Assembly (NCBI GenBank): GCA_036495685.1
Contig: DASXMJ010000022.1
Coordinates: 1-47,568, forward strand
Direction: 5' to 3'
Source of the DNA: Candidatus Binataceae bacterium
Lineage (GTDB): Bacteria; Desulfobacterota; Binatia; Binatales; Binataceae
DNA: 47,568 nt
This document shows, in pieces, positions 28,092-36,870 of the stretch. The translations under genes and the position numbers were made by a program. Each line of letters starts with the position of its first letter. The first letter of the stretch is position 1. The notes under the pieces were generated by a model. It ran no database searches. It had not been told where the DNA came from and saw nothing but the letters and a program-made list of their open reading frames with translations.

Positions 28092-29861
28092 ATGTGCGGC
28101 ATAGCAGGGGTGATGATGTCCAACGGGCGGCCGGTCCATCCGGAGACCCTGGACGTGCTACAGGCCGCACTCGCGCATCGCGGGCCGGACGGCAGCGGGC
28201 GCCATGTCGCGGGTTGCGTGGGTCTGTTGAGCACCCGCCTGGCCATCATCGATCTCAAGACCGGCCGCCAGCCGCTGTATGAAGATCAGGGCGCGGTGCT
28301 GGTTGCCAATGGCGAGATTTACAACGATCCAGAGCTGCGCAAACAGCTCGCCGAGGTGCGCTTTCGCACCGGATCGGATTGCGAGTCCCCCCTGCATCTC
28401 TATCGGCGCAAAGGTCTTAAGTTTGTCGACGAGCTCCGCGGCATGTACGCGATCGCGATCTACGATCCGGCTGCCGGAAAGCTGGTCCTGACCCGCGACC
28501 CATTTGGAATCAAACCGCTTTACTACGTGGAGAAGGCTCCCTTGTTCGCTTTCGCTTCCGAGCCCAGCGCACTCCTGGCGGCGGGGCTGGCCGAGCGCCG
28601 GATCCGACCGCGCGCTCGCGTCGAACTCATGCAACTCAAGTTCACCACCGGCGCCGATACCATCTTCTCGCATATCCATCGCGTGCTTCCCGGCGAAACG
28701 CTGGTGATTGCCGACGGAAAAATCGTGGAGCGCCACCGACGCGCGGCCTTGCCCGCAGGGGCGCCGCTGGTGATCGACTACCAGGATGCCCTGCGACAGC
28801 TCGACCAGGTCTTGCGCGACAGCGTCGAACATCATCTTCGATCGGACGTTCCCTACGGCCTGTTCCTGTCCGGTGGAATCGATTCCTCGACGCTGGTCGG
28901 ATTGATGGCCCAGCTTTCACCCAATCCGGTAGTCGCGATCAGCGCGAGTTTTCCAGAGAGCAGTGTGGCCGACGAAAGTCGCGACGCGCTCCGGGTCGCA
29001 CGTGCGGTCGGCGCCGATCACCACATCGTGGAAATGAGCGCCGACTACTTCTGGAGACGCGCGCCGCGCATCGCGGATGCGCTCGACGATCCCACCACCG
29101 ATGCCGCAACGATTCCTACCTTCGCACTTGCCCAGGCGGCGAGGAATCACGTCACCGTGGTGCTGAGCGGCGAGGGTGGCGATGAGATGTTCTGCGGGTA
29201 CAGTCGCTACCGGCGGGCGCGCTGGCTGAGGGGCGCGCTCACCAGGCACGCACGCACGCGCGGCGAATTCGCCGCATTCGGAACTATGAATGGTGCGCTC
29301 GACGGTTGGCGCGACGGACTCAACGAAACGGAACGTCGCGAAGCGACCAGCGAGCGGACTTTCATCCAGAAATTGCAAGCTGTGGATTGCGCCGAATGGC
29401 TGCCCAACGACCTACTGACCAAGCTGGACCGATGCCTGATGGCTAACAGCCTCGAGGGACGCACTCCGTTTCTCGATCCGATGGTCGCCGATTTCGCGTT
29501 GCGGCTGCCCGACGAGGCCAAAGCAACGACCCGGATGAGCAAGCGTCTCCTGCGCGATTGGCTGGCGCGCAATGTTCCCGCGGCGCAGCCATACGCGAAG
29601 AAGTTGGGTTTTAATCCGCCGGTGGGCGAATGGATCGCAGCCCGCAGATCGGTGGTCAAAGACCAGGTCGCGGCGCAGCCGGGGATTGCCGAAGCCTTTA
29701 GCAAGACGGATGTTCAGCGCGTGTTCGCCTACCCGGAAAAAAATCCTCAGGCCGCGTGGAGCCTGCTGTTCTACGCACTGTGGCACAGCAGACACGTACT
29801 GGGTGTTCCATACGACGGAAATATCGAGGATGTGCTCGCCGCGGCCGCTTTGCGTGGATAA
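28092..29861 (+). CDS. asnB: Asparagine synthetase (glutamine-hydrolysing)
   Basis: A 589-residue two-domain enzyme. The N-terminal Ntn glutaminase starts MCGIAGV with C2 as nucleophile, which fixes the start at 28092; RLAIID and NGEIYN are the conserved substrate loops. The C-terminal synthetase has the ATP PP-loop S260-GGIDSS and SGEGGDEMFCGYSRY. It makes Asn from Asp, ATP and Gln. Family members in surface-glycan clusters can amidate other carboxylates, and the next gene is a membrane glycosyltransferase. The 253 bp before it contain no convincing gene. Confidence 0.9.
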   Translation: MCGIAGVMMSNGRPVHPETLDVLQAALAHRGPDGSGRHVAGCVGLLSTRLAIIDLKTGRQPLYEDQGAVLVANGEIYNDPELRKQLAEVRFRTGSDCESPLHLYRRKGLKFVDELRGMYAIAIYDPAAGKLVLTRDPFGIKPLYYVEKAPLFAFASEPSALLAAGLAERRIRPRARVELMQLKFTTGADTIFSHIHRVLPGETLVIADGKIVERHRRAALPAGAPLVIDYQDALRQLDQVLRDSVEHHLRSDVPYGLFLSGGIDSSTLVGLMAQLSPNPVVAISASFPESSVADESRDALRVARAVGADHHIVEMSADYFWRRAPRIADALDDPTTDAATIPTFALAQAARNHVTVVLSGEGGDEMFCGYSRYRRARWLRGALTRHARTRGEFAAFGTMNGALDGWRDGLNETERREATSERTFIQKLQAVDCAEWLPNDLLTKLDRCLMANSLEGRTPFLDPMVADFALRLPDEAKATTRMSKRLLRDWLARNVPAAQPYAKKLGFNPPVGEWIAARRSVVKDQVAAQPGIAEAFSKTDVQRVFAYPEKNPQAAWSLLFYALWHSRHVLGVPYDGNIEDVLAAAALRG

Positions 29862-30017
29862 CCTGTCGCCGGTTGGGCGCGCAGGTCGCTCGTCTCCTTT
29901 CCTGCACCTGACGGCGGCTTGGGAAGCGCCACCGGTGCGGTTCGGACCCCGGCTTGTCGTTGCTGCGGCCCTCGTCGGAGGCGCGGCCGGCCACCCTCTT
30001 CCCGCGGGGGCACGACC

Positions 30018-31646
30018 ATGACTCCTTCGTCGTGGAAGTCCCAGCGCGGCGCGATGGTCATGTGCGCGGCAATCGCGCTCGCCGTCGCGGTCCTGACCTT
30101 GCACCGGTTGGGCGCCAGCGACCTCTGCAGCGGCGATGAAGCAGTGGAGGCGGTATTCGTGCAGCAGATGGTCGAGCATCACGAGTTGCTGTTCCCCCTC
30201 GAGAACGCCAAGCAGCCGATGTACAAGCCGCCGCTGTTTCACTGGACGGCTGCTGCGTTCGACCGGCTCGGCGGTATCGGCCGGGTGACGGTGCGCGGGG
30301 TGCGCGCGGTTGCGGCAGGCTACGCGATCGCGGGAGCAATCCTTACTATGGTTGCGGCCGCCGCGCTGCTGGGCGCCGAGGGTGCGGTTTTAGCCGGGCT
30401 CGCGCTGGCGGGATCGTATCAATACATCAGCCAGGGCCGGATGGCGCGGGTCGACATGACGCTGTGCTTCTTTGAAACACTGGCGCTGTTGGTGTTCGTG
30501 TGGTGGCTTCCGGAGCGGGTGGCTACCGGGGCGCGGGAGGCGTTGGAGCGGCGGCTACGTCTGTACGTGCTCGCCGTCGTGATGGGACTGGCGGTGCTTT
30601 CCAAGGGTCCGGTCGGCGCCCTCGTGCCGGGTGCCGCCATGCTGGCTTTCATGTTGTACGAGCGGCGGTTTCGACAGCTGCCCGCGCTCCTGGAGCCGGG
30701 GCCGCTCTTGATCGGCGCGATGGTTGCCCTGAGCTGGTACGCGGCCTGCTATCTGGGCGGCCGGTTCGGATTCCTCAACCGTCAGATCGGCAGCGAGAAT
30801 TTCGGACGGTTCTTCGGATCGCTTGGCGCAATGTCGCCGCTCTACTACCTCAAACCCGTCTTCCTGAATTCTGCTCCGCTAAGCCTGTTGGCTCCCATCG
30901 CGGTCGGCGCCGTATTGTGGCCGCGCAACTCCACGGCCGAGCAGGAAGTCGTCAGCGGCCTTAAGCCGGCGACCCCGGAAACTGCTCGAGCCGGCTCTGC
31001 GATGCGGCTGTTCGCGATCTTCTGGATCGTAACGGTCTTGTTCTTCAATCTCGCCGCGTATAAACGGCGCGCCTACCTGCTACCCCTGTGGCCGGCCAAT
31101 GCGATTCTGATCGCGTGGTTGTTTCTCCGGATCGCGCGCTTTCCTTGGGGGGTCATTGCCAAATGGACCTACGTCGCGACCTGCGCCGGGTTGATCGTGT
31201 TCAATTTCCTCTATATTCCGCGCCGTGAGATGCGTGACTGCGCGGACAGCAGCTATCGACCCGCGGCCGAGGAAATTCTCCAAGTGGTGGGCAGCAACGA
31301 TCCGCTCTACACGTTCGGCTTCGACGAAGAACTGTCGCCGCTGCTCTTTTATCTCGATCGCAACGCGCCGGCGTTGAAGGACAAGCTCGGCGATGCGCCG
31401 CCGGGCTACGTGATCCTGCCGCTTAAGGTGTGGAAGGCGCATCAGTCTGAAGCGCTCGACTTGACGCCGGTACTCACCAGCGAGCACGGCCAGCGCAAGA
31501 TCGTCCTGCTGCGCCGCGGGAAAACCTACGCGCGAACCGAAAGGGCGAGGCTTGCACGGATGAAGGTGCCGCAGCGGCGCCAGCGACAGATTTCGAGGGC
31601 GCTCAGACTTGCCTGTAGCGGAAGCAGTTGGTCATGTGGTCGTTGA
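30018..31646 (+). CDS. ArnT/PMT-like membrane glycosyltransferase (GT-C fold)
   Basis: A 542-residue protein with about ten to twelve membrane helices. The first extracytoplasmic loop has the PMT/ArnT pattern (SDLCSGDEAVEAVF...NAKQPMYKPPLFHW), with acidic residues that bind the lipid-linked sugar donor. A later QGRMARVDMTLCFF element and KGPVGALVPG also fit. The C-terminal soluble part (about 425-520) is small. The likely role is transfer of a sugar from polyprenyl phosphate to a lipid or protein outside the inner membrane. ATG 30018 is the start. The last 44 bases overlap the convergent tag gene. Confidence 0.8.
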   Translation: MTPSSWKSQRGAMVMCAAIALAVAVLTLHRLGASDLCSGDEAVEAVFVQQMVEHHELLFPLENAKQPMYKPPLFHWTAAAFDRLGGIGRVTVRGVRAVAAGYAIAGAILTMVAAAALLGAEGAVLAGLALAGSYQYISQGRMARVDMTLCFFETLALLVFVWWLPERVATGAREALERRLRLYVLAVVMGLAVLSKGPVGALVPGAAMLAFMLYERRFRQLPALLEPGPLLIGAMVALSWYAACYLGGRFGFLNRQIGSENFGRFFGSLGAMSPLYYLKPVFLNSAPLSLLAPIAVGAVLWPRNSTAEQEVVSGLKPATPETARAGSAMRLFAIFWIVTVLFFNLAAYKRRAYLLPLWPANAILIAWLFLRIARFPWGVIAKWTYVATCAGLIVFNFLYIPRREMRDCADSSYRPAAEEILQVVGSNDPLYTFGFDEELSPLLFYLDRNAPALKDKLGDAPPGYVILPLKVWKAHQSEALDLTPVLTSEHGQRKIVLLRRGKTYARTERARLARMKVPQRRQRQISRALRLACSGSSWSCGR

Positions 31647-32175
31647 CCATCCCGACCGCCTGCATAAACGCATAACAGATAGTGGTGCCAACGAAGCTGA
31701 AGGCGCGTTTGCGTAGGTCCTTGCTCAGCGCATCGGATTCGGCGGTCGAAGCGAGCAGGTCGCTACGCTGGCGCAGCGCGTTGCGCTTGGGCTTGCCGCC
31801 CACGAACTGCCATACGTAGGCATCGAAGCTGCCGAACTCCTCCTGCACCGCAAGGAATGCTTTCGCGTTGGCAATCGAGGAATCGATCTTCAGGCGATTG
31901 CGGACGATGCCCTCGTTGTTGAGCAGCCGGGCGATTTCGCGTTTGCCGTACTTTGCGACCTTGCGCGGGTCAAATCCGTCATAGGCGGCGCGATAGTGCT
32001 CGCGCTTGCGGAGAATCGTGTCCCAGCTAAGGCCGGCCTGCGCGCCCTCGAGAATCAGAAACTCGAACAGCTTATCGTCATCGTGGAGCGGGACACCCCA
32101 CTCGCCATCGTGGTAGGCGATCTCGAGGTCATTGTTGGCCCAGAAACATCGCGTAGGGGTTTTCACGCCAAGCAC
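31603..32175 (-). CDS. tag: DNA-3-methyladenine glycosylase I
   Basis: A 190-residue TAG enzyme that excises 3-methyladenine from DNA. Family marks are RCFWANNDLEIAYHDGEWGVP (with the zinc-binding Cys and His), LEGAQAGLSW, and the C-terminal zinc ligands H-x3-C in MVNDHMTNCFRY. Length matches E. coli Tag (187). GTG 32175 is used; a second GTG at 32166 would give a product three residues shorter, beginning just before KTPTRCFW. Confidence 0.92.
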   Translation of the reverse strand: MLGVKTPTRCFWANNDLEIAYHDGEWGVPLHDDDKLFEFLILEGAQAGLSWDTILRKREHYRAAYDGFDPRKVAKYGKREIARLLNNEGIVRNRLKIDSSIANAKAFLAVQEEFGSFDAYVWQFVGGKPKRNALRQRSDLLASTAESDALSKDLRKRAFSFVGTTICYAFMQAVGMVNDHMTNCFRYRQV

Positions 32176-32247
32176 AATCTAGCGGTTTGCTGAAACAAAG
32201 GCATATCGCCGCCGCCCCACCCAAAATCAGCGGAGCTGAGGGAGGTT

Positions 32248-33144
32248 TCACGCGTGCGTGGCGACCCCGCGCGATTCGCCCATGAGCGCCGACGCGAGCG
32301 CGGTCAGGTCGGGCTCGTCGTAGTAGTCGAGCTCGACGCGCCCGGGGCTCTTTCCCCGCTTCTTAATGATTCGGACCTTGCGCTTGAGAGCGCGCTGTAA
32401 TCCCTCCACGAGTGCATTCAGATTGGGGTCATCAGGCGCAGGGCGCGGCGTGCCGGTGTTGCGCCTGCGACGTTGTTCCTGGGCCAGCGCTTCGGCGCTC
32501 CGCGCGGTCAGCCCGCGCTCGACGATGGCGCGTGCCGCGGCGATTTGTGCATCGGCGGAAGCGAGCGCGAGCAGGGGGCGCGACTGACCCACGGTCAACT
32601 TACTCTGCGCGATCAGGTCGAGTACCGGCTCGGGCAAGTCCAGCAGCCGGATCGCGTTGCTCACGTAGGGCCGACTCTTGCCGATGCGCGCCGCGATGTC
32701 GTCGTGGGTCTGACCGAAATCCTGGTTAAGGCGCTTGAGCGCACGTCCTTCTTCGACCGGATTGAGTTCCTCGCGGGCCAGGTTTTCGACCAGGGCCATC
32801 TCGAGCGCACCGCGGTCGTCGAGTTCGCGCGGCAGGACCGGCACGCGCTCCAATCCGGCCAGCCGCGCAGCGCGCAGGCGCCGCTCGCCGGCGATTAGCT
32901 GGTAGGGCTGCCGGCTCGAACCGTCGGCGCCGGTGAGCCGCACGATCAGGGGTTCGATGATGCCCTGGCTTTTGATCGCCTGGGCGAGTTCCGCGAGACC
33001 CTCCGGATCGAAGTAGGTGCGCGGCTGATACGGCCCCGGTGCAATCTCCTCCAGGCGCACCAAACTCACCTGGCTTACCGGCGGTTGTGCAAGCGTGTTT
33101 TCGATCAGCGCATCGAGCCCTCGCCCCAGCGGTCGTCGCAGCAT
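32248..33144 (-). CDS. parB: Chromosome-partitioning protein ParB
   Basis: A 298-residue ParB CTPase/DNA clamp. From ATG 33144, preceded by AGGAG, it starts MLRRPLGRGLDALIE, the family N-terminus that stimulates ParA. It has the CTP-binding GERRLRA (86-92), PYQPR near 39, the helix-turn-helix FGQTHDDIAARIGKSRPYVSNAIRLLDLP (about 145-172), and a C-terminal dimerisation domain ending near ELDYYDEPDLTALASAL. An upstream ATG at 33171 overlapping the parA stop is less likely. It binds the two parS sites at 34003 and 34828. Confidence 0.95.
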   Translation of the reverse strand: MLRRPLGRGLDALIENTLAQPPVSQVSLVRLEEIAPGPYQPRTYFDPEGLAELAQAIKSQGIIEPLIVRLTGADGSSRQPYQLIAGERRLRAARLAGLERVPVLPRELDDRGALEMALVENLAREELNPVEEGRALKRLNQDFGQTHDDIAARIGKSRPYVSNAIRLLDLPEPVLDLIAQSKLTVGQSRPLLALASADAQIAAARAIVERGLTARSAEALAQEQRRRRNTGTPRPAPDDPNLNALVEGLQRALKRKVRIIKKRGKSPGRVELDYYDEPDLTALASALMGESRGVATHA

Positions 33145-33167
33145 TCCGTCTCCTCCCACCCCGCCGG

Positions 33168-33962
33168 TCATCCCGGCAATGCAGCCGTCCCATCGCGCGC
33201 CATTATCTCGATCGCCAAGCTCCGATATTTCTCGGCTCCCGCCGACTTGCCCTCGTATTCGAGTACTGACAGGCCGTGGCTCGGACTTTCCGACAGACGC
33301 ACGCTGCGCGGAATGACGCTGGCGAAAACCTTGTCGGGAAAATGCCGTCGCACCTCACCCGCAATCTCATGTGAGAGCCGGTTGCGCGGATCAAACATGG
33401 TGAGCACCAGCCCTTCGATCTCGAGCGACGGCCTGAGCGCGTTCTTGACTTTGCGGATAGTCGCCAGCAGCGAGCTGAGGCCCTCAAGGGCATAGTACTC
33501 ACACTGCATCGGAACCAGCACCGTGTCGGCGGCCACCAGCGCATTGAGCGTGAGAATCCCGAGCGACGGTGGGGTATCGATTAGAACATAGTTATATTCT
33601 AGTACTAACGAATTCAGGAGCGTGTGCAGCCGCTGCTCGCGCCCTTCCATGGTCGCCAGCTCGATCTCGGCACCGACCAGATCGCCGCCACCGGCCGCCA
33701 AAAACAAGCCGGCCCGTACTTCGCGAACGATTTCGTGAAAGGGAACCCCAACCACCAGTGCATCGTAGACCGTCTTTGAATGGACGGCGCGCTGTTCCCC
33801 GTTCCTAACGATCGTTAGGCCCGAGGTGGCGTTGCCCTGCGGATCGAGATCGATGAGGAGAACCCGGCGCCCCGCCGCCGCCAGCGCGACCGCGAGATTG
33901 ACCGCGGTAGTAGTCTTACCGACGCCGCCCTTCTGATTGGCTATTGCGATGACCCGCCCCAC
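33168..33962 (-). CDS. parA: Chromosome-partitioning ATPase ParA
   Basis: A 264-residue Walker-type ParA. GTG 33962 gives VGRVIAIANQKGGVGKTT, with the deviant Walker A at 11-18 and GAGG about 9 nt upstream. Further motifs are LLIDLDPQGNATSGL, YVLIDTPPSLGILTLNAL and PMQCEYYALEGLSSLL. An in-frame GTG at 34010 would add 16 residues, but it lies inside parS and only about 17 nt after the proposed transcription start. parA is 23 bp upstream of parB, in one operon. Confidence 0.93.
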   Translation of the reverse strand: MGRVIAIANQKGGVGKTTTAVNLAVALAAAGRRVLLIDLDPQGNATSGLTIVRNGEQRAVHSKTVYDALVVGVPFHEIVREVRAGLFLAAGGGDLVGAEIELATMEGREQRLHTLLNSLVLEYNYVLIDTPPSLGILTLNALVAADTVLVPMQCEYYALEGLSSLLATIRKVKNALRPSLEIEGLVLTMFDPRNRLSHEIAGEVRRHFPDKVFASVIPRSVRLSESPSHGLSVLEYEGKSAGAEKYRSLAIEIMARDGTAALPG

Positions 33963-34002
33963 ACCAACCAACACCTCATCAGCGTCTCTGGGAAGACGCG
34001 TA

Positions 34003-34018
34003 CGTTTCACGTGAAACG
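34003..34018. promoter_or_regulatory. parS: parS site 1 (ParB-binding palindrome)
   Basis: A perfect 16-bp palindrome with core GTTTCACGTGAAAC, identical to the universal chromosomal parS consensus except for the outermost base pair (C/G instead of T/A). It lies in the parA leader, just downstream of the proposed parA promoter. ParB loaded here would both nucleate partition complexes and could repress parAB. Confidence 0.93.
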
Positions 34019-34033
34019 CTGCTAACCCTTGAT

Positions 34034-34062
34034 ATTAAACTCCGCGCGAGGACAGAAATCAA
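34034..34062 (-). promoter_or_regulatory. Probable parAB promoter
   Basis: On the minus strand, TTGATT (34057-34062), a 17-base spacer and TTTAAT (34034-34039), close to the sigma70 consensus. The -35 overlaps the right half of an inverted repeat, CAGAAATC/GATTTCTG (34053-34060 and 34074-34081). The predicted transcript start is near 34027, about 10 nt before parS. Confidence 0.5.
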
Positions 34063-34151
34063 AGTGGTGCGGAGATTTCTGTACACAGACTGCAAAATTT
34101 AATTAACCGGTCTCGGAGGAAGGAACGCGGGAGGGACGACGGCGCCCTCGC

Positions 34152-34835
34152 CTAAAGGGATTTGCGTTGGACGGTCACTAGAGAGCGGCGCACTGCTTTG
34201 GCTCCACGACGCAGGACATAGTCGTGCCGCGCCAGGTAGCACGGTCCCGCAGTGAGAACGCGGTCCACGCTTACCATCTGCTCGCGACCGAGCCAAAGGA
34301 TCGCACACCCGTGCGGGCCTAACGCCCGCGCGATGATCTCGAGGCCGGCCTCCCCGACGGCCCGCGCGGTGATTGCGTCGAATCCGGCGTCGACCGTTTT
34401 GGCGGACAGACGGCTTGCCGTTACCTTTACGTTGGTGAGGCCCATCGCGGCCGCCGCTATCGAAAGGAACGTTGCACGCTTGCGCCGAGCCTCGGCCAGG
34501 GTAAACTCGCCCGCCAAGGCCGCCGCCAAGATCAGTCCCGGAAAGCCCGCTCCACTGCCGAGATCGAGCACTCGCGCCCCGTCGCACAAGGGGCTGGGGC
34601 AGAGATTCAGAGTAAGCGGCGCGAGGCTGTCGACGACGTGGAATGCGACCTCGGCCGGATCCTCGGGATGAGCCGTCAGATTAGTCCGAGCCCCCCAGAG
34701 ATGCAGCGCGTTTGCAAATTGTTCCATGCGGTCGAGGAAGTCGGTGCCAAGACCGCTTTGCGCGACCTCAGGAGAGTGCTCCAGGATCTGACGTACCTGC
34801 GCGGAGAAAGGACTGGACGGCTCGCGACGTTTCAC
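34152..34835 (-). CDS. rsmG: 16S rRNA (guanine527-N7)-methyltransferase
   Basis: A 227-residue RsmG (GidB), which methylates G527 of 16S rRNA using SAM. Motif I is VLDLGSGAGFPGLILA, preceded by FHVVDSLAPL and followed by LAEARRKRATFL and DAITARAVG, all typical. The start chosen is GTG 34835, which lies inside parS site 2; the frame is open further upstream but overlaps mnmG, and a TTG at 34859 is the main alternative. There are 25 bp between the mnmG stop and the GTG, and no clear ribosome site. Confidence 0.92.
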   Translation of the reverse strand: MKRREPSSPFSAQVRQILEHSPEVAQSGLGTDFLDRMEQFANALHLWGARTNLTAHPEDPAEVAFHVVDSLAPLTLNLCPSPLCDGARVLDLGSGAGFPGLILAAALAGEFTLAEARRKRATFLSIAAAAMGLTNVKVTASRLSAKTVDAGFDAITARAVGEAGLEIIARALGPHGCAILWLGREQMVSVDRVLTAGPCYLARHDYVLRRGAKAVRRSLVTVQRKSL

Positions 34836-34843
34836 GTGAAACG
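34828..34843. promoter_or_regulatory. parS: parS site 2 (ParB-binding palindrome) across the rsmG start
   Basis: Same 16-bp palindrome as site 1, 825 bp away, with an extra matching A/T pair outside (34827-34844). It lies between mnmG and rsmG and contains the rsmG GTG start codon (34833-34835). Confidence 0.93.
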
Positions 34844-34860
34844 TGACAGGCGCCGGCAAC

Positions 34861-36732
34861 TCAATCGGCGGTGGCTCGCGCGCCCGCTTTGATATGGACC
34901 GCCAAGATCGATACCGCAGCCGGTGTAATTCCGGGCATACGGGCGGCTTGGCCGAGCGAGTGAGGTCGGGATGCTGACAGGCGTTCACGAACCTCGGTAG
35001 ATAGTCCGCGTACAAGATGAAAATCTACCCAGTCGGGAATGGTTGTCTCCTCCAGGCGCCGAAACCGCGCGATCGCTTCGCCCTGGCGCTGCACATAGCC
35101 GTGGTATTTGATATCGATTTCCAGCTCCGCCGCCTCATCGACATCGAGCGGCTCTGTAAGAGACGTCATCTGAAGTACGTCACCATAGGACAACTCCGGA
35201 CGCTTCAGCATCTCGAGCGCCCGCATGGATTGAGAAATCGATGACGACTCGCGCTCGGCCAGCTGGGCGTTCACGGTTTCGCTCGCGGGAATCAGCGTGG
35301 CGCGCAGACGCGCGATTTCGGCAGCAACCCGGGTTGTCTTGCTTCGAACTCGTTCGCCGGCTCGGGCATCGAGCAAACCAAGTCGTTCGCCAATCGGCGC
35401 AAGCCGGCGGTCGGCGTTGTCCTCGCGCAGAATGAGCCGATATTCCGCCCGCGAGGTGAACATCCGGTACGGCTCGCCGCCGATTCCTCGTGTGACCAGG
35501 TCGTCGATCATCACGCCGATGTATGCCTCATCGCGGCGTAGAATCAACGCGGGTTCGCTCCGCACCTGAAGAGCGGCGTTGATGCCGGCGATCAAACCCT
35601 GCGCGCCCGCCTCCTCATAGCCTGTGGTTCCGTTTAGCTGACCTGCGAAGAAGAGCCCGCGAACCAGGCGAGTTTCCAGACTCGGAAGGAGCTGCGTCGG
35701 GTCCGAAAAATCGTATTCAATCGCATAGCCAGGCCGCATGATCTCTGCCCGCTCGAGTCCCTGGATGGACCGCACCATCGCGACTTGGACGTCGAGCGGC
35801 AGACTCGTTGAGAGTCCGTTGGGGTAAACCTCAACGGTGTCGCGCCCTTCCGGTTCAAGGAAAATCTGATGGCTCGCTTTGTCGCTAAAGCGCATCACTT
35901 TGTCTTCCACGGAGGGACAGTATCGCGGTCCGCGGCTTTGAATCACCCCGGAATAGATGGGCGAGCGATCGATGCCGCCGCGAATGATCTCATGGGTACG
36001 TTGGTTGGTATGTGTGAGATGACACGGTATCTGGGACTGTGAGATTTGTTTGGTGCGAAACGAAAACGCGGGCGGCGGTTCGTCACCCTTCTGCACTTCC
36101 AGTTCGCTGTAGTCGATGGTTCGCGAATCAAGGCGTGGGCAGGTCCCGGTCTTGAGTCGCCCGATGCGAAAGCCTAGTTTCGTTAAATCTTCGCTTAGAC
36201 CCATGGCGGCGAAGTCACCCGCGCGGCCCGCCGCATAGTTCTTGAGCCCGATATGGACCAGACCCTTAAGAAATGTTCCGGTCGTCAGGATCACGGTCCG
36301 CGCTTCGAAAATTTCCCCGATTTGGGTTTCAACCCCGCAGACGCACCCGTTCTCGACGATGACGCGCTCGACGCTGCCCTGACGCATCGCCAGGTTCCCG
36401 GTAGTCTCAAGCACGCGCTTGCTGCGCGAACGATATGCAGCCTTGTCGGCCTGTGCCCGGCGAGCGCGAACCGCGGGCCCTTTGCGCGTGTTAAGAAACC
36501 GAAACTGAATTCCAGTCTCATCAATCGCCAGGCCCATCTCACCGCCAAGCGCATCCATCTCGCGCACCAGGTGGCCCTTGCCGATGCCCCCGATCGCGGG
36601 ATTGCAGGACATCTGTCCGACGTGGTCGAGATTGAGCGTCAGCATCAGAGTCTTGGCGCCCATTCGCGCCGCGGCGAGCGAGGCCTCGATTCCGGCGTGC
36701 CCGGCGCCGACCACGATAACGTCGTACTTCAT
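34861..36732 (-). CDS. mnmG: tRNA uridine-5-carboxymethylaminomethyl modification enzyme MnmG (GidA)
   Basis: A 623-residue FAD protein that, with MnmE, forms the cmnm5 group on U34 of several tRNAs. The FAD-binding GAGHAG is at 9-14. The family marks SCNPAIGGIGKGHLVREMDALGG, ILTTGTFLKG, LKTGTCPRLD, EVYPNGLSTSLP and the C-terminal GITPAAVSIL are all present. Length is standard. It lies 138 bp after mnmE on the same strand, with a CCACCCA/TGGGTGG inverted repeat (36790-36796 and 36835-36841) in the gap. Confidence 0.96.
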   Translation of the reverse strand: MKYDVIVVGAGHAGIEASLAAARMGAKTLMLTLNLDHVGQMSCNPAIGGIGKGHLVREMDALGGEMGLAIDETGIQFRFLNTRKGPAVRARRAQADKAAYRSRSKRVLETTGNLAMRQGSVERVIVENGCVCGVETQIGEIFEARTVILTTGTFLKGLVHIGLKNYAAGRAGDFAAMGLSEDLTKLGFRIGRLKTGTCPRLDSRTIDYSELEVQKGDEPPPAFSFRTKQISQSQIPCHLTHTNQRTHEIIRGGIDRSPIYSGVIQSRGPRYCPSVEDKVMRFSDKASHQIFLEPEGRDTVEVYPNGLSTSLPLDVQVAMVRSIQGLERAEIMRPGYAIEYDFSDPTQLLPSLETRLVRGLFFAGQLNGTTGYEEAGAQGLIAGINAALQVRSEPALILRRDEAYIGVMIDDLVTRGIGGEPYRMFTSRAEYRLILREDNADRRLAPIGERLGLLDARAGERVRSKTTRVAAEIARLRATLIPASETVNAQLAERESSSISQSMRALEMLKRPELSYGDVLQMTSLTEPLDVDEAAELEIDIKYHGYVQRQGEAIARFRRLEETTIPDWVDFHLVRGLSTEVRERLSASRPHSLGQAARMPGITPAAVSILAVHIKAGARATAD

Positions 36733-36870
36733 GGCTGAGAGCGAGATTATCGCGCCGGGAAAGGGTGAAGCAAAGCAGGGGAAACTTAACCACCCAAATG
36801 TCTGTAGATCCCACTTCTGCCGTCTGGGTGGCTGATCCGTTCGGGGGCGATGTATCGCTCCGACGCTCAG

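Noticed and set aside
36790..36841. CCACCCA/TGGGTGG inverted repeat between mnmE and mnmG
   Set aside because: The loop is 38 bases and no T tract follows, so it is not a convincing terminator.
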